Shown here: piece by piece, positions 32,789 through 40,839 of the stretch
Numbering within the stretch: the first letter of the stretch is position 1
Layout: every line of letters begins with the position of its first letter
Notes under the pieces: model-generated
Told to the model about the DNA's origin: nothing
The model's input: the letters and a program-made list of their open reading frames with translations, nothing else
Databases searched by the model: none
From: Rifleibacterium sp035352635
GTDB taxonomy: Bacteria; Muiribacteriota; Ozemobacteria; Ozemobacterales; Ozemobacteraceae
Assembly (NCBI GenBank): GCA_035352635.1
Contig: DAOPYA010000006.1
Span: forward strand, 8,693 to 72,692
Direction of reading: 5' to 3'
Length of the DNA: 64,000 nucleotides
Position numbers and translations under genes: made by a program

Positions 32789-35254
32789 TCAGGATTTGTC
32801 GGTCGGAAACAGAAAGATGAACAGACTGCTTAGTATGCGAAAGGGTAGCATAACAATAAAATACAACAACCACACAGAAAATGCGATACCGAGCAAAAAC
32901 AACGGAATATTAATCAGGGCGCTGACAATATTGGAGAGGTAGTTGTTCCAGATGCGGACGGTCCAGGGGGTAACGCCTTGTTCGTCAACTTCAACTGATT
33001 CGACATACTGGGTCGTTGAGGGGTCGTAGAAGAGTGCCTCGCCACGGTCTTTTTGTGGTTGGCCGTTCTGGCTCTCAGACCCGTCTTCGACTGTGCCGTG
33101 TATGGCACAGGTCAGTATGCCATCGGTAACGAGGTTGCCGATAGTGCCGTAGGAGCAGCCAATTTCTGGTCTGTTAAGGTCGCTTTTAAGGTATTTTCCT
33201 TCTACCAGATATGGGATTTCGTTGTCGGTGACCAGATCAAGCATTTCGGCGCTTTGGTGATCCATGTTATACATTTCTACGGCACCGAGCAGCACGCGCA
33301 TGTTGGCGTAGCAGGCTTTTTCGCGGGATTGTTCGCGGGCTTTTCTGAAGTTTGGTATGGCAATGGCTGCAATGGGCAGAAACCCGGTTGCGCCCCATAA
33401 TGACACGCCTTTCGCCTCGGTTTTGCGTATAACGGTGCGTTTAACCGGAGCGCCATGTTTGGCACGGGCCATAGCGGCGGCATGTCTAATGGAAGTCGCG
33501 CCGCCGGCTTCGGCGACCTGAGTGACCGGGGTAGTCGAAACAGCTATGAACGAGGTGAACGGGGTCGAGAACTGAAATTCTTTGCTGAGGGCGATAACTT
33601 CGTCTTTAAGTTGCTGCTTCTGGCCATAGGTCTGCATCTGCAGCATCAGTTCGTCGGCCTTGGCTCTTGCCCAGTACCGGGCCGCAAAAAGGTTTTCTGA
33701 AGAGGTTGCCGGGAAGGAGGCCTGAATGGGGTATTCGTATTTTTCGGCATTGATCTTGCCGCTCAGGGTTATCTGCGAATCGCCGGCGTTCTGATAGCGG
33801 CCGGTGACCACAAGCTGAGTGCCCTGATACATGTTTGGCAGGGTTTTGGGGTAGATATCGCTGGCTTCGATGCCTTTCATGTCGAGGGCCAGATCGACGA
33901 GCAGCGGAGTGCTGATCGACTGGTAGAAACTGATCAGTTCTTCGTCAATGTTGGCCTTTTGTTCATCGAGATAAAGGGCTTCACCACGGTTTTCCATGGC
34001 GAGTTTGTTGAGAAGGGTCTGATTGACGCTGTTGCCGACCCCCAGGGTAAAAGTGCGCACCTGCAGGGTGTTGAGATTGTTGTAGTTGCGGGCGATGGTG
34101 TTGGTGTCGGTGATGCCGTTGCTGGCTTCGCCGTCAGTCAAGAAAACCAGGGTGCGGGTGCGGTCAGGGGTTTCGTCAAACAGGCTGAGAGCGTGGCGAA
34201 GCGATTCATCAATATTGGTACCGCCACTGGCACGCAATTGGTCGATAAAACCGTGAGCAATATCGCGATTTTCCTTGTTTACTGGCATTAATTCGAGCTT
34301 CCAGAGCACGACAGTTGATGAAAAAGAGATGATACCGAAGCGATCTTTTTCGTTGAGTTTGTTAACAAAGAATTCAAAGGCCTTTTTGGTCTGTTCGATT
34401 TTATTGCCAGACATTGAACCGGAGGTATCCATGACGAAAACGATGTCGCGGTTGACGATGTCTTTCTGGGTGACGATTTCCTGGGGCGAGAGCATCAGCA
34501 CAAAATAACCGGCTTTTGATGCATCGGGGCGGGTAGCCAGAAAATTGGCCGCCATTTTGTCGGCTTTAACTTCATAGTCAAGCCTGAAATCACTGTTTGA
34601 TAAAAAATTATTCTTTTCAAACACCATTTTCCAGTTGGTGGGGGTGATTTTTTCGGCGTAGATGTCGTGGGTCAGCGAGGTAAGGCCGATAATTTCTTTC
34701 TGGTCGGAAACTTCAACGATGAGTGTAACAGCCTCGAGGGGCTGGGTCTGAAAACCAGCGATGTTAAAAGGCAGGCTGTAGCTAACAATACCCTTGTTGT
34801 AGGGCAGAATTTCGCTGTATTCTATGGTGACTGTGGCCCTGGATTTCGGGCCAATAGCGCCGATACTGGTTTCAAAAACGCCAGGCTGTTTCTGAACGGC
34901 CATGGCTGGCATCAAGCCTTCGGATTTGGCTTCGTTAAAAGTTTCTTGGGCCTGGCCAGATTCTTCAATACGACCTTCGTAAGTCTGGCCCTGGCTGTCG
35001 GTCAGTGAAAAATTCTGAACTGAGGCCTTTTCGTGCACCGGAAACTTGATATTCGGCTGAATAGTAAAGTCGTGCGGGTTGTAAAAAACCATTTCGAGCC
35101 TGGTAATGGCGACCTGGCTGTTGATTTTGACGTTTACTTTCTGGTGAACAAGCGGCAGATTGCCCTGAGAGAACACCAGATAAGACGCGTCGGCGGCTGA
35201 AAGGCCTGCGAACAGCATAACGATAATGATGATTGATAAAATAAAGTTTTTCAT
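32789..35254 (-). CDS. VIT and VWA domain protein with embedded pilin-like module and C-terminal membrane helices
   Basis: 821 residues with a signal peptide (FILSIIIIVMLFAGLSAADA). A VIT domain (about 30-150, ITRLEMVFYNPHDFTIQPNI) is followed by a VWA domain with a complete MIDAS: VFVMDTSGSMSGNK, ASGGTNIDESL and VFLTDGEAS. About residues 620-720 reproduce a pilin, including part of its hydrophobic N-terminal helix: LPIAAIAIPNFRKAREQ, then CYANMRVLLGAVEMYNMDH, GKYLKSD and CAIHG. Two membrane helices close the protein. It resembles inter-alpha-trypsin-inhibitor-like surface proteins; the pilin insert is unusual. The start has GGGGGAG nine bases upstream. It probably faces the periplasm and makes metal-dependent protein contacts. 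Confidence 0.88.
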   Translation of the reverse strand: MKNFILSIIIIVMLFAGLSAADASYLVFSQGNLPLVHQKVNVKINSQVAITRLEMVFYNPHDFTIQPNIKFPVHEKASVQNFSLTDSQGQTYEGRIEESGQAQETFNEAKSEGLMPAMAVQKQPGVFETSIGAIGPKSRATVTIEYSEILPYNKGIVSYSLPFNIAGFQTQPLEAVTLIVEVSDQKEIIGLTSLTHDIYAEKITPTNWKMVFEKNNFLSNSDFRLDYEVKADKMAANFLATRPDASKAGYFVLMLSPQEIVTQKDIVNRDIVFVMDTSGSMSGNKIEQTKKAFEFFVNKLNEKDRFGIISFSSTVVLWKLELMPVNKENRDIAHGFIDQLRASGGTNIDESLRHALSLFDETPDRTRTLVFLTDGEASNGITDTNTIARNYNNLNTLQVRTFTLGVGNSVNQTLLNKLAMENRGEALYLDEQKANIDEELISFYQSISTPLLVDLALDMKGIEASDIYPKTLPNMYQGTQLVVTGRYQNAGDSQITLSGKINAEKYEYPIQASFPATSSENLFAARYWARAKADELMLQMQTYGQKQQLKDEVIALSKEFQFSTPFTSFIAVSTTPVTQVAEAGGATSIRHAAAMARAKHGAPVKRTVIRKTEAKGVSLWGATGFLPIAAIAIPNFRKAREQSREKACYANMRVLLGAVEMYNMDHQSAEMLDLVTDNEIPYLVEGKYLKSDLNRPEIGCSYGTIGNLVTDGILTCAIHGTVEDGSESQNGQPQKDRGEALFYDPSTTQYVESVEVDEQGVTPWTVRIWNNYLSNIVSALINIPLFLLGIAFSVWLLYFIVMLPFRILSSLFIFLFPTDKS

Positions 35255-35490
35255 CGTTGCTCCCCCTGATTTAATTCTGCCCCAGTATACCGCCACCGAT
35301 TCAGAAATAATAATGATAAATAATTTCATCTGGCACCAGTGTACCGTGGCATATAATTGTTAGCAACCGGCATGCCATGTCTTAAAACCATGATCCATTC
35401 TGATTTAGCCAGAATATCGGCGAAATTGGTGCGACAAATATGACGCTATTATTGTTCGTCGGGTTCGGGTGCTGTTTCGGCGGCAATAAT

Positions 35491-36105
35491 TCAGCGGGCT
35501 GGCGGAAAATCGGGGAAAATAAGATTGTGAGTGTAAAGGTCGGCGCCTGTTTTGATGCCACGCTTTTCGAGCTGATCGATCATACCGAAAAGAATTTCTT
35601 TGACGGCGCGGGTATCGGCCATGGCGCGGTGGGCGTTCACCAGGTCAATGTTGAAGTGGCTGGCAACATTGCTAAGTTTGTTTGAACTCAACCCGAGAAA
35701 CTTGCGGGCCAGGCGAAGGGTGCAGAGCGACGGCATGCGCAGAGGCTGGCGCAGGTGTTTCCTGAAAGCGTAGTCTAAAAATGACCAGTCGAAAGGCACG
35801 TTGTGGGCGACGAAGATTTTATCACGGAACAGCTCCGCGAGAATCGGTGCCAGTTCTGGCATTTTTGGCTTGCCACGCAACATGGCGTCGGTAATGCCGG
35901 TTAAGCGCGTGATTTCGCCAGGAACGGGCATTTCGGGATCGACGAGCGTCTCAAACAACTCTTCTTTGCCGTTTTGCAGTGAGATGATGGCGACCTCGGT
36001 AATTGCCGCCTCTTCGGGCTTGAAACCAGTTGTTTCAAGGTCGAGAATGACAAACGGCAGTTCTTTGATTGGAAGATTAACAAAATCCGGCATTAAATTT
36101 TTCAT
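35491..36105 (-). CDS. DnaQ-like 3'-5' exonuclease
   Basis: 204 residues forming one DEDDh exonuclease domain. Exo I is VILDLETTGFKPEE, Exo II is VAHNVPFDWSFLDY and Exo III is NAHRAMADTRA, giving Asp-Glu-Asp-His-Asp. The size and the TGITDAML segment resemble the epsilon subunit of DNA polymerase III or free-standing exonucleases, but no polymerase-binding tail is recognisable. It removes nucleotides from 3' ends during repair or proofreading. It is a stand-alone gene after the VIT/VWA operon promoter region. The family call is firm; the pathway is not determined. Confidence 0.9.
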   Translation of the reverse strand: MKNLMPDFVNLPIKELPFVILDLETTGFKPEEAAITEVAIISLQNGKEELFETLVDPEMPVPGEITRLTGITDAMLRGKPKMPELAPILAELFRDKIFVAHNVPFDWSFLDYAFRKHLRQPLRMPSLCTLRLARKFLGLSSNKLSNVASHFNIDLVNAHRAMADTRAVKEILFGMIDQLEKRGIKTGADLYTHNLIFPDFPPAR

Positions 36106-36199
36106 GCAGATATGGTATAACTAACGGGTAAAATGGTCAAATTAACCGTTTGTGCCTGCTCAAGCGCCTGGCAGACAGCGGTTTCATCGGAGGGCAGTG

Positions 36200-36571
36200 A
36201 TGCAGATGCAACGTCTCAAGGGCCTGGTTGAAAGTGTTTTTGCTGACCGGGTCGTGGTAGTAGCCGACAAGACCGGCGCAGAATATTCTTTCGACCCTGA
36301 CGAACTGCCTGGGGCGGCCAGGGGTACCCGGGTCGATCTGTTGATTACCCCATCAGATGAAGATGGCGGTTTTGCGTCAATCATTTCGATCAAAACGCAG
36401 AAGCAGATTAAGCCGCTCAAAATGGCAAGCTTTGCCACCCTGGTCGGGCACATGCTCAAAACCCGCGACCGTCTCAAGGCAACTCTTGCCGAATCAGTCG
36501 ATGCAGATACTCAGAATGAACTCAACGAAAAAATAGCCTGGCTCGACCGCGGCATCAGACTTTTTTCATAA
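36200..36571 (+). CDS. Small DUF3006-like β-rich protein
   Basis: About 123 residues. GGAGG seven bases upstream selects the ATG at 36200 over an upstream start. The N-terminal half is a small β-domain: RLKGLVESVFADRVVVVADK, then YSFDPDELPGAARGTRVDLL, the pattern (binding of charge, then DELP...G..V) seen in DUF3006-type proteins. The C-terminal half is helical (ATLVGHMLKTRDRLKATLAE). No membrane segment. The 73-residue protein at 46588 has the same N-terminal logic. Function unknown. Confidence 0.6.
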   Translation: MQMQRLKGLVESVFADRVVVVADKTGAEYSFDPDELPGAARGTRVDLLITPSDEDGGFASIISIKTQKQIKPLKMASFATLVGHMLKTRDRLKATLAESVDADTQNELNEKIAWLDRGIRLFS

Positions 36572-36658
36572 TAAAAACCGTCGCCCGGCACCAGCAATCG
36601 AAAAGCAGTATCATGGGTTTACATAATCACGCGAGGGCAAATCAATTACATGCCGCCG

Positions 36659-37273
36659 TCACTTGACCGGCGGGCAGATCAGCGGGTCAGGCAACTCAGC
36701 CAGCACCGGAAACATACGGTTGGGTGACATCACCACCAGATCGCTGACTTTGAGATGACGTTTCGCCATTTTTCGGGAGCGCAGCAGAATTTTCTGCAGT
36801 TCTTCAGCATGCCCGGGCTTGAGATCTTTGCTCAGGGTTATGTGTGGCTGATAGTTGTGACGGTCGGCATGTGGAAAAATCTCGAACTCGCCGAATTTTT
36901 CGCAAACCTCGTTATGCAGATTCTGCAGGGCCTGACAGGGCAGAACTTTTAAAAAGATGACAGTAGCGCGACCTTGAGCGTATCTGAAAACGTCGAAGCC
37001 ACGCACATAAATTTTAAGGGGCAGATATCTGGCGCAAATGCTGTGAATCGAAGGCAGCAAGCCGATAATGCGCTGGTCATCAAGAAATTCTGAAGAAAAC
37101 CCGAGAAACTTCACGGTCAGATGTGCTGTTTCAGGGGGTTCAAAAGAATCGCAGACCCTTAGCAATTTCTGCTGGCAGGCGGCCAGATAGCTGCGAAAAA
37201 TAGCCGGCACCCTGAATGCCAGCGTATAGGGCAGATTGCGATTGTTTTCGTCAGCCTGTTTCTGGTTGGTCAT
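36659..37273 (-). CDS. thpR: RNA 2',3'-cyclic phosphodiesterase (2H family, ThpR-like)
   Basis: 204 residues. The two HxT/S motifs of the 2H phosphoesterase fold are AHLTVKFLG and PHITLSKDL, spaced as in ThpR/LigT. Such enzymes open 2',3'-cyclic phosphates in RNA to 2'-phosphates and can show reverse RNA ligation. The start at 37273 is preferred, because the first possible start would lie inside a strong terminator hairpin of the upstream PLP/carbamate kinase operon. No strong ribosome-binding site is seen. The protein is longer than typical ThpR because of an N-terminal extension and an insert near CARYLPLKIYVRGFDVFRYA. Confidence 0.85.
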   Translation of the reverse strand: MTNQKQADENNRNLPYTLAFRVPAIFRSYLAACQQKLLRVCDSFEPPETAHLTVKFLGFSSEFLDDQRIIGLLPSIHSICARYLPLKIYVRGFDVFRYAQGRATVIFLKVLPCQALQNLHNEVCEKFGEFEIFPHADRHNYQPHITLSKDLKPGHAEELQKILLRSRKMAKRHLKVSDLVVMSPNRMFPVLAELPDPLICPPVK

Positions 37274-37281
37274 TTTGAAGA

Positions 37282-37316
37282 AAGTGCAGGAAACGGTTTG
37301 CGCCGTTCCCTGCACT
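37282..37316 (-). terminator. Terminator of the carbamate kinase/PLP enzyme operon
   Basis: A 15 bp near-perfect stem (aagtgcaggaaacgg/ccgttccctgcactt) around tttgcg, located between the PLP gene stop (37367) and the ThpR start (37273). On the minus strand it is followed by a T/C-rich tract. Confidence 0.8.
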
Positions 37317-37366
37317 TGTTGCACATTTTAGCCGGCTTTCGATCTGAAACGATGACCGGCAGAGTA

Positions 37367-38857
37367 TTACAGATTCTTCAGGACCCCGGTCTTTTCATTG
37401 AACGCGGTGATCATTTCATCCCAATGTTTGATAACTTCTTCGCTGAATGCGTCTTCCCAGAATTCGGGATCCCAGAGTTCGTTGAGTTCTTCAACGGTTT
37501 TGCCCTGCTGTTCAACCCAGGTATAATACTTGAAGTTGTGCAGGCGCTTGCGGTCATGATAGTTGAGTTCCATCATGTTCTGGCTGCCTTCACCAAGCAT
37601 GAAGCGTTCAAAGTCTGCAAGAGCGCGTTCGCCGGTCATTTTGCCATGCTGATGTTCGAGTTCGCCGAGGCGCGACTGATACATTTCGGCCGAGTCAGTC
37701 AGACAGGTGAACAGAATGTCGTTTTCGTCCATTTCATAGAACTTGGCGGTCTTTACGGCTGAAAGCACATTGCTGACGCTGCTGACGCCGAGGAGCGACA
37801 GCTTTTCGATGACTTCGGGCTTAACACCAGCATTTTTAAGCATTGCGTGACCTTCGGGGGTGTTGAATACCCTGAACAGCCTCATGCAGTTTTCATCATC
37901 CACGGCAACCACCGTGTCGGTATTGCGGGTGTTGTGAATCCAGGGAACATGCTTGTCGCCGATACCTTCAATGCGGTGACCACCAAACCCGCAGTTCAGC
38001 AGGGTGGGGCACTGAAGTGCTTCAGAAGCGACGATGCGGGCGTGCGGGTGAATGTGTTTGATGCGGTCGCCAGCGGCGATGGTGCCGGCTGAACCAGTCG
38101 CGCTGACCCATGCGGCCATGCGGCTGCGTGGCCCTTTGACCTTTTCAAATACTTCAAGGGCGGCGTTGCCGGTCAGGTTGTAGTGCCAGATCGGGTTGCC
38201 GATTTCGGCAAACTGATTAAAAATTACGATATTGTTGCCGCGTTCTTTGATGAGTTCCCAGCATTTGTCGTAGATTTCTTTGACGTTTGATTCGCAGCCG
38301 GGGGTGGCGAAGATTTCGCTCGTGCCGATTTCTTTGAGCCAGGCGAAGCGCTCGGGGCTCATATCCTGGGGAAGAATGGCAATCGCGGGTGAGCCGAGCA
38401 GAGCGCAGTCATAAGCGCCGCCGCGGCAGTAGTTGCCGGTGCTTGGCCAGACGGCCTTCTGTTTTGTCGGGTCAAATTCACCGCTGACGAGCCGCGGAAC
38501 CAGACAACTGAAAGCAGCCCCGACCTTGTGAGCGCCGGTGGGAAAATACTTGCCGACCAGACCGATGATGCGGGCTTTGACGCCGGTGATGGCGCTGGGC
38601 AGTTCAACAAAATTCACATCACCATAAAGACCGGTTTTGGTATCGTTTTTCCAGGTGATGCGGAACAGGTTGCGGGGATTGACATCCCAAAGACCGAGCG
38701 GCTTAACCTGCGTTTTGATTTTTTCGGGGATCAGGTTGGGGTTTTTCTGCTGGGCAAAAGTCGGAATTACCACATTGCGTTCTTTGGCGCGGTTAACGGT
38801 ATTTTTGATTACTTCATCATTTACATGAAGTTTGAACTTTTTTAAATACTTAGGCAC
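37367..38857 (-). CDS. PLP-dependent fold-type II enzyme linked to carbamate kinase
   Basis: 496 residues, starting at GTG with AAGGAG at the right spacing. It is a fold-type II (tryptophan synthase beta/ammonia-lyase superfamily) enzyme. The Schiff-base lysine is in FPTGAHKVGAAFSCL, the loop STGNYCRGGAYDCALLG corresponds to the substrate/cofactor loop, and ATGSAGTIAAGD binds the phosphate. It is longer than diaminopropionate ammonia-lyase (YgeX, about 400), and its sequence does not match that family or cysteine synthase, so I give no symbol. The 15 bp gap to carbamate kinase indicates one operon; an amino-acid ammonia-lyase or carbamoyl-amino-acid-related step feeding carbamate kinase is inferred. 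Confidence 0.85.
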   Translation of the reverse strand: MPKYLKKFKLHVNDEVIKNTVNRAKERNVVIPTFAQQKNPNLIPEKIKTQVKPLGLWDVNPRNLFRITWKNDTKTGLYGDVNFVELPSAITGVKARIIGLVGKYFPTGAHKVGAAFSCLVPRLVSGEFDPTKQKAVWPSTGNYCRGGAYDCALLGSPAIAILPQDMSPERFAWLKEIGTSEIFATPGCESNVKEIYDKCWELIKERGNNIVIFNQFAEIGNPIWHYNLTGNAALEVFEKVKGPRSRMAAWVSATGSAGTIAAGDRIKHIHPHARIVASEALQCPTLLNCGFGGHRIEGIGDKHVPWIHNTRNTDTVVAVDDENCMRLFRVFNTPEGHAMLKNAGVKPEVIEKLSLLGVSSVSNVLSAVKTAKFYEMDENDILFTCLTDSAEMYQSRLGELEHQHGKMTGERALADFERFMLGEGSQNMMELNYHDRKRLHNFKYYTWVEQQGKTVEELNELWDPEFWEDAFSEEVIKHWDEMITAFNEKTGVLKNL

Positions 38858-38872
38858 GATTTGGCTCCTTGG

Positions 38873-39823
38873 TTATGGGTATACGTGAGTGCCGGCTTCG
38901 CCTTTAACGGCGCGGGCAAGATTCTCGGGGTTAGTGATGATGGCATGCTTGCCACCGTTTTTAATGAACTTGATAATTGCTTCGCATTTCGGAAGCATAG
39001 AACCTGGCTTGAAATGGCCTTCTTTGCAATATTTTTCGAGTTCGGCGACCGTAACTTTTTCGAGAGATTTCTGATCGGGTTTGCCGAAGTTCAGGCAGGC
39101 TTTTTCGACGGCGGTCGATACGATGAACATGTCGGCCTTGATATTCGAGGCAAGAAGTGCTGACGCAAAGTCTTTGTCGATTACAGCGGCGGTACCTTCA
39201 AGGTTGCCTTTGTCGTTGCGAATAACCGGAATCCCACCGCCACCAACTGCCACGACGCAGAAACCCTTGTCGGCGAGAGTGGTAATCGCATTTTCTTCGA
39301 TAATTTCGAGGGGCAGCGGTGAGGCTACCACCCGGCGCCAGCCACGGCCGGCGTCTTCAACCATCGACCAGCCGTCATTCTTGATGCGGTCTTTGGCTTC
39401 GGCTTCAGTGTAGAACTGACCGATCGGTTTGCTCGGCTTTTTGAAAGACGGGTCGTTTTTATCGACGAGAACCTGCGTTACTACAGTTACTACTGGTTTG
39501 CTGATTCCACGTTTTTTGAATTCATTGCCAAGGGCCATCTGAAAATTGTAGCCGATGGCGCCCTGAGTATCAGCACCGCATGAATCAAGCGGAACCGGGT
39601 GCAACTGACTGCGTGCGATTTCGCTGCGCAGCAGAATAAAACCGACCTGTGGCCCGTTGCCATGCGTCAATACAACGTTATAACCCTGTTCGATCATGTC
39701 GGCGACATGAACCATGGTTCTGCAGGCTGCATCATACTGATCTGGTACCGACTGATGCTTGCTGTCGAGAATCAGTGAATTGCCGCCTACCGCGACTACT
39801 GCGAGTTTACCTTTTGCTGCCAT
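38873..39823 (-). CDS. arcC: Carbamate kinase
   Basis: 316 residues, the standard length. Motifs are VVAVGGNSLI, VLTHGNGPQVGFILLRSE, PLDSCGADTQGAIGY, GWRRVVASPLPLEI, VVAVGGGGIPVI and IDKDFASALLA, all typical of ArcC. It makes ATP from carbamoyl phosphate and ADP, releasing carbamate that decays to ammonia and carbon dioxide. It is the first gene of a two-gene operon behind a strong promoter (39961-39989) and a 130-base leader. Together with YgeW at 53092 it forms the energy-yielding end of carbamoyl-transfer catabolism, as in purine- or citrulline-fermenting anaerobes. The YqeA paralogue of the E. coli yge region is the same family. Confidence 0.95.
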   Translation of the reverse strand: MAAKGKLAVVAVGGNSLILDSKHQSVPDQYDAACRTMVHVADMIEQGYNVVLTHGNGPQVGFILLRSEIARSQLHPVPLDSCGADTQGAIGYNFQMALGNEFKKRGISKPVVTVVTQVLVDKNDPSFKKPSKPIGQFYTEAEAKDRIKNDGWSMVEDAGRGWRRVVASPLPLEIIEENAITTLADKGFCVVAVGGGGIPVIRNDKGNLEGTAAVIDKDFASALLASNIKADMFIVSTAVEKACLNFGKPDQKSLEKVTVAELEKYCKEGHFKPGSMLPKCEAIIKFIKNGGKHAIITNPENLARAVKGEAGTHVYP

Positions 39824-39960
39824 AAAAGTGTCATTCCTTTGTCAGTCAGCGACTGACTTTGCATATTATGGGTGTAACGAAGCGCCTTCAGCCTTCATTA
39901 TATTGCCTTAATCGACTTTCCTTGCGTTTTTGTTAGTCTGAATCGAAATTTTCTGCACCG

Positions 39961-39989
39961 ATTATACCTGCAAATATTTAAAATGTAAA
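39961..39989 (-). promoter_or_regulatory. Strong sigma-70-type promoter for the carbamate kinase operon
   Basis: On the minus strand TTTACA (39984-39989), 17 bp spacer and a perfect TATAAT (39961-39966). The predicted start near 39953 leaves a leader of about 130 bases, with a small hairpin at 39842-39856. A perfect 12 bp palindrome gtatttaaatac (40007-40018) lies 17 bp upstream of the -35 and may be an operator. Nothing else is seen in 39824-40127. Confidence 0.8.
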
Positions 39990-40127
39990 CTTTCCAACGA
40001 ACCAGGGTATTTAAATACACCTTGAAAAAGGCAATAATGAGGAAATTTTATTTTAATCAGTGGTTATAGTTTAATATGCAACAAAGGTGTTCTTTCAATC
40101 GTATGATAAAAAAAATTGGGGGTTGAT

Positions 40128-40745
40128 ATGCTGGCGAAAAATCTCGTTTTGAGCGCTTTCCTGGGTGCTGTGTTCTTTTCAGCCGGCTGTGGCAGCCAAG
40201 CGACTCCGGCCGCAAAAATCGTCAGCGTCAGTGGCCAGGTTGAAGCTAAAATCACAGCTGAACAGGGTTTTGCGACTGCGGCAGGCGATATGCAGCTGAT
40301 GGCAGGCGGTGCCGTGAGAACTGCCAAAGATTCTTCTGCCAGCCTGATGACCCTCGCTGATTCTGCAAAAGTCGATGTTGCGGCTGATTCATATTTTGAA
40401 GTGCGTGCGGGCAGCGACAAAATTGGGTTTCAGGGCGAGGGCAAGGCGGTTTATGACGTTAACAAACAGCAGAAATCTATTGTCGTTGAAACCAGGCATG
40501 GCAATACGGCGGTTCTCGGTACAAGATTCGGGCAGATAGTTTCGAGCAGCTCTTTTGAACTTTATGTTGCCAATGGCAAGGTTGAGTTTACAAATAAAAC
40601 TGGTGAAAAACGCCAGGTTGGTGCCGGCCAGCAGCTAATCTGGAATACTTCAGAGGCGTTGCCGACGGTCGTTGAAACCAATGTGGTCGAATCAGAGGCA
40701 ATTTTTGGCTCGGGTGACCGAAGCTTTGAATTTAACCGCCACTGA
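40128..40745 (+). CDS. FecR-domain lipoprotein
   Basis: 205 residues. The start ATG has GGGGG seven bases upstream. The signal peptide ends in a lipobox (FFSAGC), so the protein is a lipoprotein anchored in the inner or outer membrane. The mature part is a FecR-like β-helix: KIVSVSGQVEAKI, LMAGGAVRTAKDSSASLM, DSYFEVRAG, KSIVVETRHGNTAVLGTRFG and VANGKVEFTNKTGEKRQVG. This single-domain form is not the anti-sigma FecR; similar domains occur in bacterial surface and adhesion proteins. It lies just before the pseudopilin operon, perhaps as its first gene (94 bp gap). Role unknown. Confidence 0.85.
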   Translation: MLAKNLVLSAFLGAVFFSAGCGSQATPAAKIVSVSGQVEAKITAEQGFATAAGDMQLMAGGAVRTAKDSSASLMTLADSAKVDVAADSYFEVRAGSDKIGFQGEGKAVYDVNKQQKSIVVETRHGNTAVLGTRFGQIVSSSSFELYVANGKVEFTNKTGEKRQVGAGQQLIWNTSEALPTVVETNVVESEAIFGSGDRSFEFNRH

Positions 40746-40839
40746 CAATTCAACAGTTTTTCTCAATGCTGCAACAAAAATGATATGCTGACCGTATGCA
40801 CTTTGTCTGTTAAAGCGAGTTCGTTCGATGGGGGCAAAC

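Noticed and set aside
37367..38857. Diaminopropionate ammonia-lyase YgeX
   Set aside because: The protein is about 100 residues longer and its lysine and phosphate-loop surroundings do not match YgeX as I know it; only the fold class is shared.
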